A stretch of 36,236 bases of DNA from Methylobacterium segetis (GTDB taxonomy: Bacteria; Pseudomonadota; Alphaproteobacteria; Rhizobiales; Beijerinckiaceae). Below, one piece after another: positions 26,248 to 34,050 of the stretch. The translations under genes were made by a program, and so were the position numbers. Within the stretch, counting starts at the first letter, position 1. Each line of letters opens with the position of its first letter. The notes beneath the pieces were generated by a model that did no database searches, was not told the origin of the DNA, and was given only the letters and a program-made list of their open reading frames with translations. The stretch is from assembly GCF_004348265.1 (NCBI RefSeq), contig NZ_SMNT01000051.1, positions 1 to 36,236 on the forward strand. The letters run 5' to 3'.

Positions 26248-27768
26248 ATGGACCCCACCGTCACCCCGAGCGGGCGCGCCGCCTGCGGCACGCAGGCCGC
26301 TCCGCCCTGCACCCTCGTCATCTTCGGCGCGGCCGGCGACCTGACGAAACGTCTCCTGATGCCGGCCCTCTACAACTTGTCGAGCGCGGGGCTCCTCGCC
26401 GACGGGTTCAAGATCCTCGGAATCGACCACAACGACAACACCGACGAGGGCCTGCGCACGGATCTCACGGAGACGATGGATTCCTTCACGAAGGACAAGA
26501 CCTCCGAGTTCCACGCCGACCGGATCGACCCGAAGGCCTGGGGCTTCGTGCGCGAGCGCATCCACTTCCTGAAGGGCGACTTCGAGGACCCGGCCGCCTA
26601 CGCCGCGCTGAAGGGCCGGATCGCGGGCAGCGTCGTGTTCTACCTCGCGGTGGCCGCCCGCTTCTTCGGGCCGGTCGTCGACCATCTCGGGCAGGCCGGG
26701 CTTCTCGCCCAGGAGGAGGGCGCCTTCCGCCGCGTCGTGATCGAGAAGCCGTTCGGGTCCGACCTCGCCTCGGCCGAGGCGCTGAACGCGCGGATCCTCA
26801 AACAGGCCGACGAGAGCCAGTTCTTCCGGATCGACCATTTCCTCGGCAAGGAGACGGTCCAGAGCCTGATGGCGCTGCGCTTCGCCAACGGCATGCTGGA
26901 GCCGATCTGGCGGCGGGAATATGTCGACCACGTCCAGATCACGGCCGCCGAGACGATCGGCGTCGAGGATCGCGGCGCCTTCTACGAGCCCACGGGCGCG
27001 CTCCGCGACATGGTGCCGAACCACCTGTTCCAGCTCCTCTGCATGGTGGCGATGGAGCCGCCGAACTCCTTCGACGCCGAGGCGGTGCGGACCGAGAAGG
27101 CGAAGCTCGCCGAGGCCGTGCGCCCGATCGAGCCCGGCGACGCGGTCCGCGGCCAGTACCGGGCCGGGACCGAGCAGGGCCGGCCGGTGGTCGGCTACCG
27201 GGACGAGCCGCACGTCGCCAAGGATTCCCACACCGAGACCTACGTCGCCCTGAAGCTCGGAATCGAGAATTGGCGCTGGGCCGGGGTGCCCTTCTACCTG
27301 CGTACGGGCAAGCGCATGACGGACCGCCTCACCGAGATCGCGATCCACTTCAAGCCGCCGCCCTTCCACCTGTTCCGCGAGACCGCGGTGACGGAACTGG
27401 CGCCGAACGTGATGCGGCTCACCATCGACCCCGAGCAGGGGTCGAGCACCGTCCTCAACGTGAAGCGGCCGGGGCCGAAGATGGAGCTCGGCAGCGTCGC
27501 GACACGCTTCCGCTACGGCGACTTCTTCCAGGAGAAGCCGAATGTCGGCTACGAGACCCTGCTCTACGATTGCATGGTCGGCGACGCGACCCTGTTCCAG
27601 CGGGCCGACAACATCGAGGCCGGCTGGGCCGCGGTCGACCCGCTCCTGAAGGCCTGGGTGAACGCGGACGTCGCCTTCTACGCCGCGGGCACGGACGGGC
27701 CGAGCGAGGCCGACGACCTCCTCGCCCGCGACGGGCGGCGCTGGCTGCCCCTCGGCGAGACCCCCTGA
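26248..27768 (+). CDS. zwf: Glucose-6-phosphate 1-dehydrogenase
   Basis: Oxidises glucose 6-phosphate to 6-phosphogluconolactone with NADP(+), the entry to the oxidative pentose phosphate and Entner-Doudoroff routes. 506 aa, usual length. The Rossmann motif reads GAAGDLTKR (27-35), then VIEKPFG and the active-site signature RIDHFLGKE (194-202, with Asp196, His197 and Lys201; the family consensus has Tyr for Phe198). The C-terminal domain has YLRTGKRM and EAGWAAVDPLLKAW. ATG 26248 follows GGAG. The usual partners (pgl, edd, gnd) are not nearby; the gene is alone behind an EcfG-type promoter, which suggests NADPH supply under stress. Its TGA and the stop of the opposing gene share the six bases TGATCA. 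Confidence 0.95.
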   Translation: MDPTVTPSGRAACGTQAAPPCTLVIFGAAGDLTKRLLMPALYNLSSAGLLADGFKILGIDHNDNTDEGLRTDLTETMDSFTKDKTSEFHADRIDPKAWGFVRERIHFLKGDFEDPAAYAALKGRIAGSVVFYLAVAARFFGPVVDHLGQAGLLAQEEGAFRRVVIEKPFGSDLASAEALNARILKQADESQFFRIDHFLGKETVQSLMALRFANGMLEPIWRREYVDHVQITAAETIGVEDRGAFYEPTGALRDMVPNHLFQLLCMVAMEPPNSFDAEAVRTEKAKLAEAVRPIEPGDAVRGQYRAGTEQGRPVVGYRDEPHVAKDSHTETYVALKLGIENWRWAGVPFYLRTGKRMTDRLTEIAIHFKPPPFHLFRETAVTELAPNVMRLTIDPEQGSSTVLNVKRPGPKMELGSVATRFRYGDFFQEKPNVGYETLLYDCMVGDATLFQRADNIEAGWAAVDPLLKAWVNADVAFYAAGTDGPSEADDLLARDGRRWLPLGETP

Positions 27769-28530
27769 TCAGCGGGCCTTGCGCACCTGCCGGACCGGGT
27801 GGAGATCCGCGAGGTCGTCGTGGTGGAGGAGGAGGACGCCGGTCGCGGCGGCGAGCTTGCGGGCGGCCGGGGTGAAGCCGGCATTCGTCACCACGGCGGC
27901 CATGTCGCCCGACCAGTAGCGGGCGGCCGCCGCGACCTCCTGCACGGCGGCGTTGCCCACGGGCTTGCCGTAGCGCTTGCACTGGACGACGAGACGCACC
28001 CGGTCGCGCTCGGCCACGATGTCGGCGCCCTGGTCGCCGCTCGTCCGCGTGGTGTGGGCGCGCCAGCCCGCCTCCGTCAGGCGGCCGGCGCAGAACTGCT
28101 CGTAGCCGATCCCGTCGTCGGGCGCCTCGGTCTCGTCGGGGAGATCGACCTCGGCCGCCACCGCCTCGACGATCCCGACCATCTCGTCGAACCGATCTTC
28201 GGCGTAGTCCGAGAAGCCCCGCGCCTCGATCTCGGGCAGGATCGTCCGCTCGACGAAGTACGCGCGCTCCCGCAGCCAGCCGTCCCGGACGAGGTTGCCG
28301 TAGGCGTCGACGAAGCTCTCCTGGCGCTGGCGGAGCGCCAGCGTGGCGGCATGGCGGCGCGCCGCGCGGCGCACCAGCCGCCGGAACCGGGCAGGCCGGT
28401 CGAGCACCCGCAGCAGGACGAGGAGGGCGACGAGGCCGGCCGAGACGAGGGCCGCCCGGCCGAGCCAGATCGCAGCGCAGCCGCCGATCACGGCCGTCCA
28501 GAACAGCGGTGCCGCGAGCCGGACGGCCAT
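27769..28530 (-). CDS. Membrane-anchored Mrr-type nuclease-like protein
   Basis: 253 aa. Two hydrophobic segments near the N-terminus (about 8-22 and 26-43) are followed by a very basic patch, a helical region, and a C-terminal Mrr_cat/PD-(D/E)xK domain from about 140: YEQFCAGRLTEAGW, then SGDQGADIV (Asp170) and QCKRY (Gln183, Lys185), with VGNAAVQEV behind. These are the expected catalytic residues of Mrr-like endonucleases. Such genes occur alone in many proteobacteria and need not be restriction enzymes; no methyltransferase is near. The membrane anchor argues for a role other than classic restriction. It lies downstream of mucR on the same strand and abuts zwf tail to tail. Confidence 0.8.
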   Translation of the reverse strand: MAVRLAAPLFWTAVIGGCAAIWLGRAALVSAGLVALLVLLRVLDRPARFRRLVRRAARRHAATLALRQRQESFVDAYGNLVRDGWLRERAYFVERTILPEIEARGFSDYAEDRFDEMVGIVEAVAAEVDLPDETEAPDDGIGYEQFCAGRLTEAGWRAHTTRTSGDQGADIVAERDRVRLVVQCKRYGKPVGNAAVQEVAAAARYWSGDMAAVVTNAGFTPAARKLAAATGVLLLHHDDLADLHPVRQVRKAR

Positions 28531-28585
28531 GATCCCTTCCCCACGGCCCGAGTGGCCAGGGAGGGAGCCTTGCCGGGCGGCGCTT

Positions 28586-28614
28586 GCCCGATCTCTAACG
28601 GCTTCGGATCGGGC
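28586..28614 (-). terminator. Hairpin between mucR and the Mrr-like gene
   Basis: GCCCGATC (28586-28593) and GATCGGGC (28607-28614) form a perfect 8-bp stem with a 13-base loop, 70 bases beyond the mucR stop. There is no T-run. It may separate the two transcripts. Confidence 0.35.
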
Positions 28615-28683
28615 CGGTCTTCCCCCTATCAGCCTGTGGATATCCCGGGCGCCCGCGGCTTCGCGGAGCGACCGGGAGGGGGC

Positions 28684-29184
28684 TCAGGATTCCGCCTCGG
28701 CGGGGGCCGCCTTGGCGCGTCGCCCGCGGGGCGCGCTCGCGGCCTTGGTTTCGCCCAAGGACTTGGCCCGCGTCTTACGCCGCTGCTGGCCGAGGCCCAT
28801 GTTCTTGGCGAGCTCCGAGCGGGCCGCCGCGTAGTTCGGCGCCACCATCGGGTAGTCCGCCGGCAGATTCCACTTCTGGCGATACTGGTCGGGCGTCATG
28901 TCGTAGCGCGTGCGCAGGTGGCGCTTCAGCGACTTGAACTTCTTCCCGTCCTCCAGGCAGACGATGTAGTCGGGCGTGATCGAGCGCTTCACGGACACGG
29001 CCGGCTGCAGCGGCTCCGGCTTCTCCTCCACGGGGCCGTTCGAGAGCCGGCCCAGCGTCGAGTGCACGGACGCGATGAGGCCCGGCAATTCGGTGACGGG
29101 CACGGAGTTGTTGCTCACGAAAGCCGAAACGATGTCCGCGGCGAGCTCGATGTAATCCGGCAAACCGCTGTTCTCCGCCGTCAT
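28684..29184 (-). CDS. mucR: Ros/MucR-family transcriptional regulator
   Basis: Global DNA-binding regulator of the Ros/MucR family, 166 aa. Proteins of this family repress exopolysaccharide, motility and virulence genes by binding AT-rich DNA. The N-terminal half (1-65) is the oligomerisation region; then [15 protein letters not shown] (76-90) starts the zinc-finger domain, and [20 protein letters not shown] follows in the family's fixed order, with a basic Ala/Lys/Arg tail. Cys76 and His89 are present, but the second finger position is Asp79 and the segment RTRY has no histidine where Ros has TTHH and many MucR proteins TH. The start is ATG 29184 with AGGGGA upstream. The long AT-richer region ahead may contain its own binding sites. 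Confidence 0.92.
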   Translation of the reverse strand: MTAENSGLPDYIELAADIVSAFVSNNSVPVTELPGLIASVHSTLGRLSNGPVEEKPEPLQPAVSVKRSITPDYIVCLEDGKKFKSLKRHLRTRYDMTPDQYRQKWNLPADYPMVAPNYAAARSELAKNMGLGQQRRKTRAKSLGETKAASAPRGRRAKAAPAEAES

Positions 29185-29361
29185 TAGCGTCCCCTGTGTG
29201 GAAGGAAGGTACCGGCCGTCAGTCCGCGCTGGGCTCTCGCCGGGCGAGCGGCTCTCGACAAGGTGGTGATTTGAGAGTGCGTACGATGTCCTAAATTTCT
29301 TAGGGCAATGCAAGATCAATGGCGAGAGTTATGGAAAAATTCAACTGGTCAATAAGCGAGT

Positions 29362-29511
29362 ATGACAGACGGAATGGAAGAAGCTCCCGTCTCACGAAAT
29401 GGAATCCGAGGAGCGTCCTTGCTCGTGCCCGACCAGATGGCGCTGTTGCATGGTCCGCAGGGACCCGAATGCGACTTCTACGATAGGCTGTCTGATGACA
29501 GGCGCTGCTGA
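29362..29511 (+). CDS. Possible 49-residue protein
   Basis: ATG 29362 to TGA 29511. The sequence starts MTDGMEEAPVSRNGIRG and ends CDFYDRLSDDRRC, soluble and mixed in composition. The ribosome binding site is poor (AAGCGAG directly before the ATG), and codon use is not the strongly GC3-biased pattern of neighbouring genes. Two internal ATGs are present. No family is recognised. It could equally be chance in an AT-richer stretch. Confidence 0.2.
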   Translation: MTDGMEEAPVSRNGIRGASLLVPDQMALLHGPQGPECDFYDRLSDDRRC

Positions 29512-29802
29512 ACTTTCACAACTTTGAATTGAATCGCGAGCCTCCTGACCCTGCGGCGAGTGCTTCCCGTGCCGTGCTCCACATCGATCGGGTGAGGCTC
29601 AAGACGCGCGTTTTCGCGGCGTGCGGGTAACGCCGGAAGATTGCGTCAGATGCCGCCGCATTGAAGCAAACGGCAGATCACATTCTCGCGATAATTCGAT
29701 TAGCTGTGGAGAGCGTCAGGTTTCCAGGGACTGCAATATGATGCCGCCCCGTTGGAAAGTCTCAAAACTGCGCTCGCCCGCCAGTGAAATTAACTTTTGA
29801 TA

Positions 29803-29830
29803 GGACGTGAATGAAATTTTACTAACGTCC
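29803..29830. promoter_or_regulatory. 28-bp palindrome next to the aldolase stop
   Basis: GGACGT (29803-29808) and ACGTCC (29825-29830) are perfect arms, and the 16 bases between them are also largely self-complementary around an AAATTT centre (11 Watson-Crick pairs and one G-T in 14). It lies 20 bases beyond the aldolase stop on the minus strand. It may be the terminator of that gene, although no T-run follows, or a dyad operator. Confidence 0.45.
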
Positions 29831-29850
29831 ATCTGCGGCGCCATCGCGCC

Positions 29851-30561
29851 TCAGGCTTGCCCGGTCCGGTCCTCTTGGCCGACCGCGACGTCCGGGGCGG
29901 GCGTGTCGATCCGGCGGGGACCGTAGGATTTAAACCGCTCCACCGTCCGCGCGATCTCAGCGTCGTCGAGGAGGACGGGCGTGCCGACCTGCAGGGCGAT
30001 CGCGTATTGGCGGCAGAGGGCCTCGACCTCGACCGCGAGCCAGAGAGCCTTGGCGAGGTCCGGCCCCGTGGCGATCATGCCGTGGTTGGCCAGGAGGCAG
30101 CAGCTGCGCCCTTCGAGCGCGGCGAGCGCCGCCTCGGACAGGGCCTCGGTCCCGTAGGGCGCGTAGGGCGCGCAGCGGATGGTCGGACCGCCCGCCATCG
30201 CGATCATGTAATGCACGGCCGGGATCTCGCGCCCGCAGATCGCAAAGCCCGTGGCATAGGGCGGATGGGCATGGACCACGGCGCCGATTTCGGGCCGGCT
30301 GGCGAGGATGTCCCGGTGGAAGCGCCACTCGGACGAGGGGGCGAGCGGATGCGCGTGGCGCCCGGAGAAATCCATCGGGACGATGTGCTCGGGCGCGAGG
30401 TCCTCGGGCGGGATCCCGGAGGGCGTCACCAGGAAGCCGTCCCCGAACCGGACCGAGATGTTGCCCGAGGTGCCCTGGCTGAGCCCGAGGGCGATCACCC
30501 GGGCCGAGGCCTCGACGATGGAGCGGCGGAGTTCGTCTTCGGGCGGGTGAGCGGCTGGCAT
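29851..30561 (-). CDS. Class II aldolase/adducin family protein, FucA-like
   Basis: Zinc-dependent sugar-phosphate aldolase family, 236 aa. The residues of L-fuculose-1-phosphate aldolase are all present with a constant offset of five: SSEWRFH (Glu78), HAHPPYA (His97, His99), and LLANHGMIA (His160). N-terminal GTSGNISVRFGDGFLVTPSG binds the phosphate. The ATG has a near-perfect AGGAGG seven bases upstream. It could cleave a ketose 1-phosphate, or act on methylthioribulose-type or other substrates; no kinase or isomerase partner is adjacent, so the pathway is open. It is transcribed away from the Pat-like gene. Confidence 0.88.
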   Translation of the reverse strand: MPAAHPPEDELRRSIVEASARVIALGLSQGTSGNISVRFGDGFLVTPSGIPPEDLAPEHIVPMDFSGRHAHPLAPSSEWRFHRDILASRPEIGAVVHAHPPYATGFAICGREIPAVHYMIAMAGGPTIRCAPYAPYGTEALSEAALAALEGRSCCLLANHGMIATGPDLAKALWLAVEVEALCRQYAIALQVGTPVLLDDAEIARTVERFKSYGPRRIDTPAPDVAVGQEDRTGQA

Positions 30562-30772
30562 GTCCCGCCTCCTAGAGCATGAGCCTGCGGAGGGAAATCG
30601 GTGCCGCCCGGCCGGGACGCATCCGGGCGTCGGGAAACATCCTGCGGTCCGAACGCTTCAACGGGCCCGGGTCCCGCACGCTCGCGTCGCGGCCCCCGTT
30701 GACGGCCGCGCCGATTTCGCGTCCCCAGACCCGGATGGCCCGGCATGCCGGGCACGGAGTCCGGGAGCGGCC

Positions 30773-33442
30773 ATGAGCACCTACCGCTTCGAGGCCCTGC
30801 TGCGGCCACGCTCGGTCGCCCTCGCGGGAGCCGGTGCGCGCGAAGGGTCGCTCGGTCGTGCGGTCCTGGACAACCTGCGCCGGGCCGGGTTCGCGGGGCC
30901 GGTCTTCCCCGTCAATCCGCGCCACGCCGAGGTCGACGGCACCCCCTGCTTCGACCGGGTGACCGACCTGCCCGAGGCGCCCGATCTCGTGATCGTCGCG
31001 GCCCCCCCGCCGGTCGTGCCGGGCATCGTCGAGGATGCCGGCCGGCGCGGGGCCGGCGCGGCGGTGATCCTCACCGCCGATCTCGGCGAGGGTCCGGACG
31101 ATCCGGGGCCGCGCACGCGCGAGATCGCGCGGGTGCACGGCCTGCGGCTCCTCGGCCCCAACAGCATCGGCCTCGCGGTGCCGGGCCGGCATCTGAACGC
31201 GAGCCTCCTGGCCCACATGCCGGCACGCGGCGATCTCGCCCTGGTCTCGCAATCGGGCACGGTCGCCTCCGGCATCGTGGAATGGGCGTCCCGGCGCGCG
31301 GTCGGCTTCTCGGCCGTCCTCTCCCTCGGCCGCTCGGCCGACATCGACGTGGCCGATTGCCTCGACCATTTCGCCGGCGATCTCGGCACACGGGCGATCC
31401 TGCTCTGCCTGAAGACGGTGCCGGACGCGCGCAAGTTCATGTCGGCCGCCCGCGCCGCCGCCCGCGCCAAGCCCGTCGTCGTCCTGCGGATCGGCCGGCG
31501 GGACGCGGACGGCCCCGCCCCGGAAACCCATACCGGCGCCCTCGCCAAGCCCGACGCGGTCTACCAAGCGGCCTTCCGGCGGGCGGGCCTCCTCTCGGTG
31601 CGCGACCTCGACGAGATGTTCTCTGCGGTCGAGACGCTCGGGCGGCAGCGTCCCTTCCCCGGCAAGCGCCTGGCGATTTTGGCGAACGGCCGCGGCATCG
31701 GCGCGCTCGCGGCCGACCGGCTCGCGGATCTCGGCGGCTGCCTCGCCGAGATCACCCCGGCGGACGGATTCACCGCCCGCAACCCCGTCGATCTCGGCGT
31801 CGATGCCGACGCGGAGGCCTACCGCTCCGCGCTCGCCCCCCTCCTGGCCGATCGGGCGAACGACGCGGTGCTCGCGATCCACGTGCCCACCGCCCGCTCG
31901 GGCGGCACCGCGGTGGCGGAGGCGATCGCGCGGACCGTCACGGCGGCCCGCGCCTCAGGTGGCCGCAGGAAGCCGGTCTTCGCCGTCTCCCTCGGCGAGG
32001 ACGAGGCGGCGACCGCGCCTCTCGCCGAGGCCGGGATCCCGCGCTTCGCCACCGATTCCGACGCGGTCGAGGGCTTCCTGCATCTCGTGCGCTATCGCGA
32101 GGCGCAGAACGACCTGATGCGCACGCCCGATTCGCTGCCGCGCGACTTCGCGCCGCGCGCCGACGAGGCCCGCGCCATCGTCGCCCGCGCGCTGGCGCAG
32201 GGCGCCACCTGGCTCGATCCGGGAAGCGTCGCGGAGTTGCTCGCCGCCTACGACATCCCGAGCGTTCCGCTCACCCTCGCCCCCGACATCGACGCGGCGG
32301 CCGAGGCCGCCTGGCCGATCCTGGCGCGGGGCGAGACCGCGGCGCTCAAGGTCGTCTCGCCGGACATCGTGCACAAATCCGACATCGGCGGCGTGCGCCT
32401 CGACCTCACGAGCGAGGCCGACGTGCGCAATGCCGCCCGCGAGATCCTGGCCTGCGCCCGCCGCGAGCGGCCGCAGGCGCGCATCCAGGGCTTCGCGGTG
32501 CAGCCGATGGTGCGGCGGGGCCGGCGGCGCGAGCTGATCGCGGGGCTCGCCGAGGATCCGGCCTTCGGCCCCGTCGTCGTGTTCGGCCGGGGCGGCACCG
32601 CCGTCGAGGTGATCGACGACCGGGCGCTGGCGCTGCCGCCCCTCGATCTCGCGCTGGCGAGCGAGCTGATCTCGCGCACCCGCGTCGCCCGCCGCCTCGC
32701 CGCCTACCGCGACGTGCCCGCCGTCGACATGCGGGCGCTCAGCCTCGTCCTCGTGAAGCTCGCCCAGCTCGCCGCCGACCTGCCGCAGGTGCGCGAGCTC
32801 GATCTCAACCCGCTGCTCGCCGACGATGCGGGCGCCGTCGTGCTCGATGCCCGCGTGCGCGTCTCCCGCACGGTCGCCATGGCGGGCCGGACAGCCCGCG
32901 GCGCCGGCCACCCCCGCTTCGCGATCCGCCCCTACCCGGCCGAGTGGGAGCGCAACATGATGCTGAAGGGACGCCCGATCCGGGTGCGCCCGGTCCGGCC
33001 GGAGGACGAGGGGCTGTTCGCGACCTTCTTCCATCAGGTCAGCGAGGAGGATCTGCGCCTGCGCTTCTTCTCGTCGGTGCGCGACTTCAGCCACACCTTC
33101 CTCGCCCGGCTGACGCAGCTCGACTATTCGCGGGCCATCGCCTTCGTCGCCACCGACGTCGAGAGCGGTGCCATGCTCGGCGCCGTGCGCCTCCACGCGG
33201 ACGCGAACCACACCAGCGGCGAGTACGCGATCCTGATCCGGACCGACCGCAAGGGCACCGGCCTCGGCGTCGCCCTCATGCGGCTGATGATCGACTGGGC
33301 GCGGGCGGAAGGATTGCGCCGCGTCGAGGGCTCGGTCCTGCCCGAGAACCGGCCGATGCTCGCCGTCTGCCGCCGCCTCGGCTTCGCGGTCCACCCGGAC
33401 CCGGAGGATCCGGGCGTGATGAAGGTGGGGCTGGAACTGTAG
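30773..33442 (+). CDS. Fused NDP-forming acyl-CoA synthetase / GNAT acetyltransferase (Pat/PatZ-like)
   Basis: 889 aa, nearly the length of E. coli PatZ (886). Order: CoA-binding domain starting YRFEALLRPRSVALAGAGA; succinyl-CoA-ligase-like domain with LLGPNSIGLAVPGRHLNAS and VSQSGTVASGIVEWAS; HTGALAKPDAVYQAAF (His253); ATP-grasp domain (about 490-700) with LKVVSPDIVHKSDIGGV and FGRGGTAVEV; and a GNAT domain (about 735-889) with the acetyl-CoA loop RKGTGLG (826-832). Pat proteins acetylate acetyl-CoA synthetase and other proteins on lysine. In ADP-forming acetyl-CoA synthetases the histidine of SHTGAL is the phospho-carrier, and it is kept here. GGGAG lies six bases before the ATG. The 211-base gap upstream shows no gene. 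Confidence 0.92.
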   Translation: MSTYRFEALLRPRSVALAGAGAREGSLGRAVLDNLRRAGFAGPVFPVNPRHAEVDGTPCFDRVTDLPEAPDLVIVAAPPPVVPGIVEDAGRRGAGAAVILTADLGEGPDDPGPRTREIARVHGLRLLGPNSIGLAVPGRHLNASLLAHMPARGDLALVSQSGTVASGIVEWASRRAVGFSAVLSLGRSADIDVADCLDHFAGDLGTRAILLCLKTVPDARKFMSAARAAARAKPVVVLRIGRRDADGPAPETHTGALAKPDAVYQAAFRRAGLLSVRDLDEMFSAVETLGRQRPFPGKRLAILANGRGIGALAADRLADLGGCLAEITPADGFTARNPVDLGVDADAEAYRSALAPLLADRANDAVLAIHVPTARSGGTAVAEAIARTVTAARASGGRRKPVFAVSLGEDEAATAPLAEAGIPRFATDSDAVEGFLHLVRYREAQNDLMRTPDSLPRDFAPRADEARAIVARALAQGATWLDPGSVAELLAAYDIPSVPLTLAPDIDAAAEAAWPILARGETAALKVVSPDIVHKSDIGGVRLDLTSEADVRNAAREILACARRERPQARIQGFAVQPMVRRGRRRELIAGLAEDPAFGPVVVFGRGGTAVEVIDDRALALPPLDLALASELISRTRVARRLAAYRDVPAVDMRALSLVLVKLAQLAADLPQVRELDLNPLLADDAGAVVLDARVRVSRTVAMAGRTARGAGHPRFAIRPYPAEWERNMMLKGRPIRVRPVRPEDEGLFATFFHQVSEEDLRLRFFSSVRDFSHTFLARLTQLDYSRAIAFVATDVESGAMLGAVRLHADANHTSGEYAILIRTDRKGTGLGVALMRLMIDWARAEGLRRVEGSVLPENRPMLAVCRRLGFAVHPDPEDPGVMKVGLEL

Positions 33443-33457
33443 GCACCCGAAACGAGA

Positions 33458-33485
33458 GGAGCCCCGCACGGGGGGGCAGGGCTCC
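33458..33485. terminator. Hairpin between convergent pat-like and dps genes
   Basis: GGAGCCC (33458-33464) and GGGCTCC (33479-33485) form a perfect 7-bp stem, and the loop adds further C/G pairing. It sits midway between the stop of the Pat-like gene and that of dps, where a two-way terminator is expected. Confidence 0.6.
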
Positions 33486-33519
33486 GGAAAGGGTCGCCGG
33501 CGTCAGGCCGTGCGTCCCG

Positions 33520-34050
33520 TCAGTGGCCGCCCTCGGTGGCGTTGCGGGTCGACTCGTAGAGGAACCACGTGCGCTCCTCGGACTGGTCGATCCACTCCTC
33601 CAGGAGGCTGGTCGTCGAGACGTCGTTCGCCTCGTCGGTGACCTCGTGCAGCTCGCGCATGTGGGCCGTCAGCGCCTTGTTGTCGTCCCGCAGCTCGATC
33701 AGCATGTCGAGGGGGCTGACATACTCGGCATCGTTGTCCTGCACGCGCTTCAGCTGGCTCGCTTGGCCGATCGACCGCAGGGTGGTGCCGCCGATCTTGC
33801 GGGCGCGCTCGCCGACCGCGTCGATGATCGAGAAGATCTGCTGCGACTGCTCGTCGAGCAGCAGGTGATAGTCGCGGAAGTTCGGGCCGCTGACGTGCCA
33901 GTGGAAATTCTTCGTCTTGATGTAGAGGGCGAACAGGTCGGACAGCAGGACCGTGAGGCCCTCGGCGATCTTCTTGGTGTCGGCCGGGTCGAGATCGGTC
34001 GGGGTATTCAGGCGGTCGCTCTCGACACGCAGGGGCTTGGCCTTGGCCAT
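33520..34050 (-). CDS. dps: Dps-family DNA-protecting ferritin-like protein
   Basis: Dodecameric iron-storing protein that oxidises Fe(II) with peroxide and protects DNA in stress and stationary phase; 176 aa. The inter-subunit ferroxidase centre is visible in KTKNFHWHVSGPNF (His50), DYHLLLDE (His62, Asp66) and IIDAVGERARKIGG (Asp77, Glu81). The start is set at ATG 34050 (MAKAKPLRVES) with GGAGAG upstream; the lysines there may bind DNA. The C-terminal WFLYESTRN is typical of alphaproteobacterial members. It is monocistronic, ending at a bidirectional hairpin, with a 350-base region upstream. Confidence 0.94.
   Translation of the reverse strand: MAKAKPLRVESDRLNTPTDLDPADTKKIAEGLTVLLSDLFALYIKTKNFHWHVSGPNFRDYHLLLDEQSQQIFSIIDAVGERARKIGGTTLRSIGQASQLKRVQDNDAEYVSPLDMLIELRDDNKALTAHMRELHEVTDEANDVSTTSLLEEWIDQSEERTWFLYESTRNATEGGH

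Larger units (their letters stand above)
29185..29850. other. AT-richer intergenic region between mucR and the aldolase gene
   Basis: About 670 bases with visibly lower GC than the rest, most of it from 29270 on. It holds an inverted repeat CCTAA-ATTTC-TTAGG (29290-29304), 106 bases upstream of mucR and a candidate for autoregulation; a small CTGTC-TGAT-GACAG hairpin (29488-29501); a possible 49-codon frame; and a large palindrome at 29803-29830. I see no tRNA and no clear small RNA. Low GC together with no long frame suggests regulatory DNA or an acquired remnant. Confidence 0.6.
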
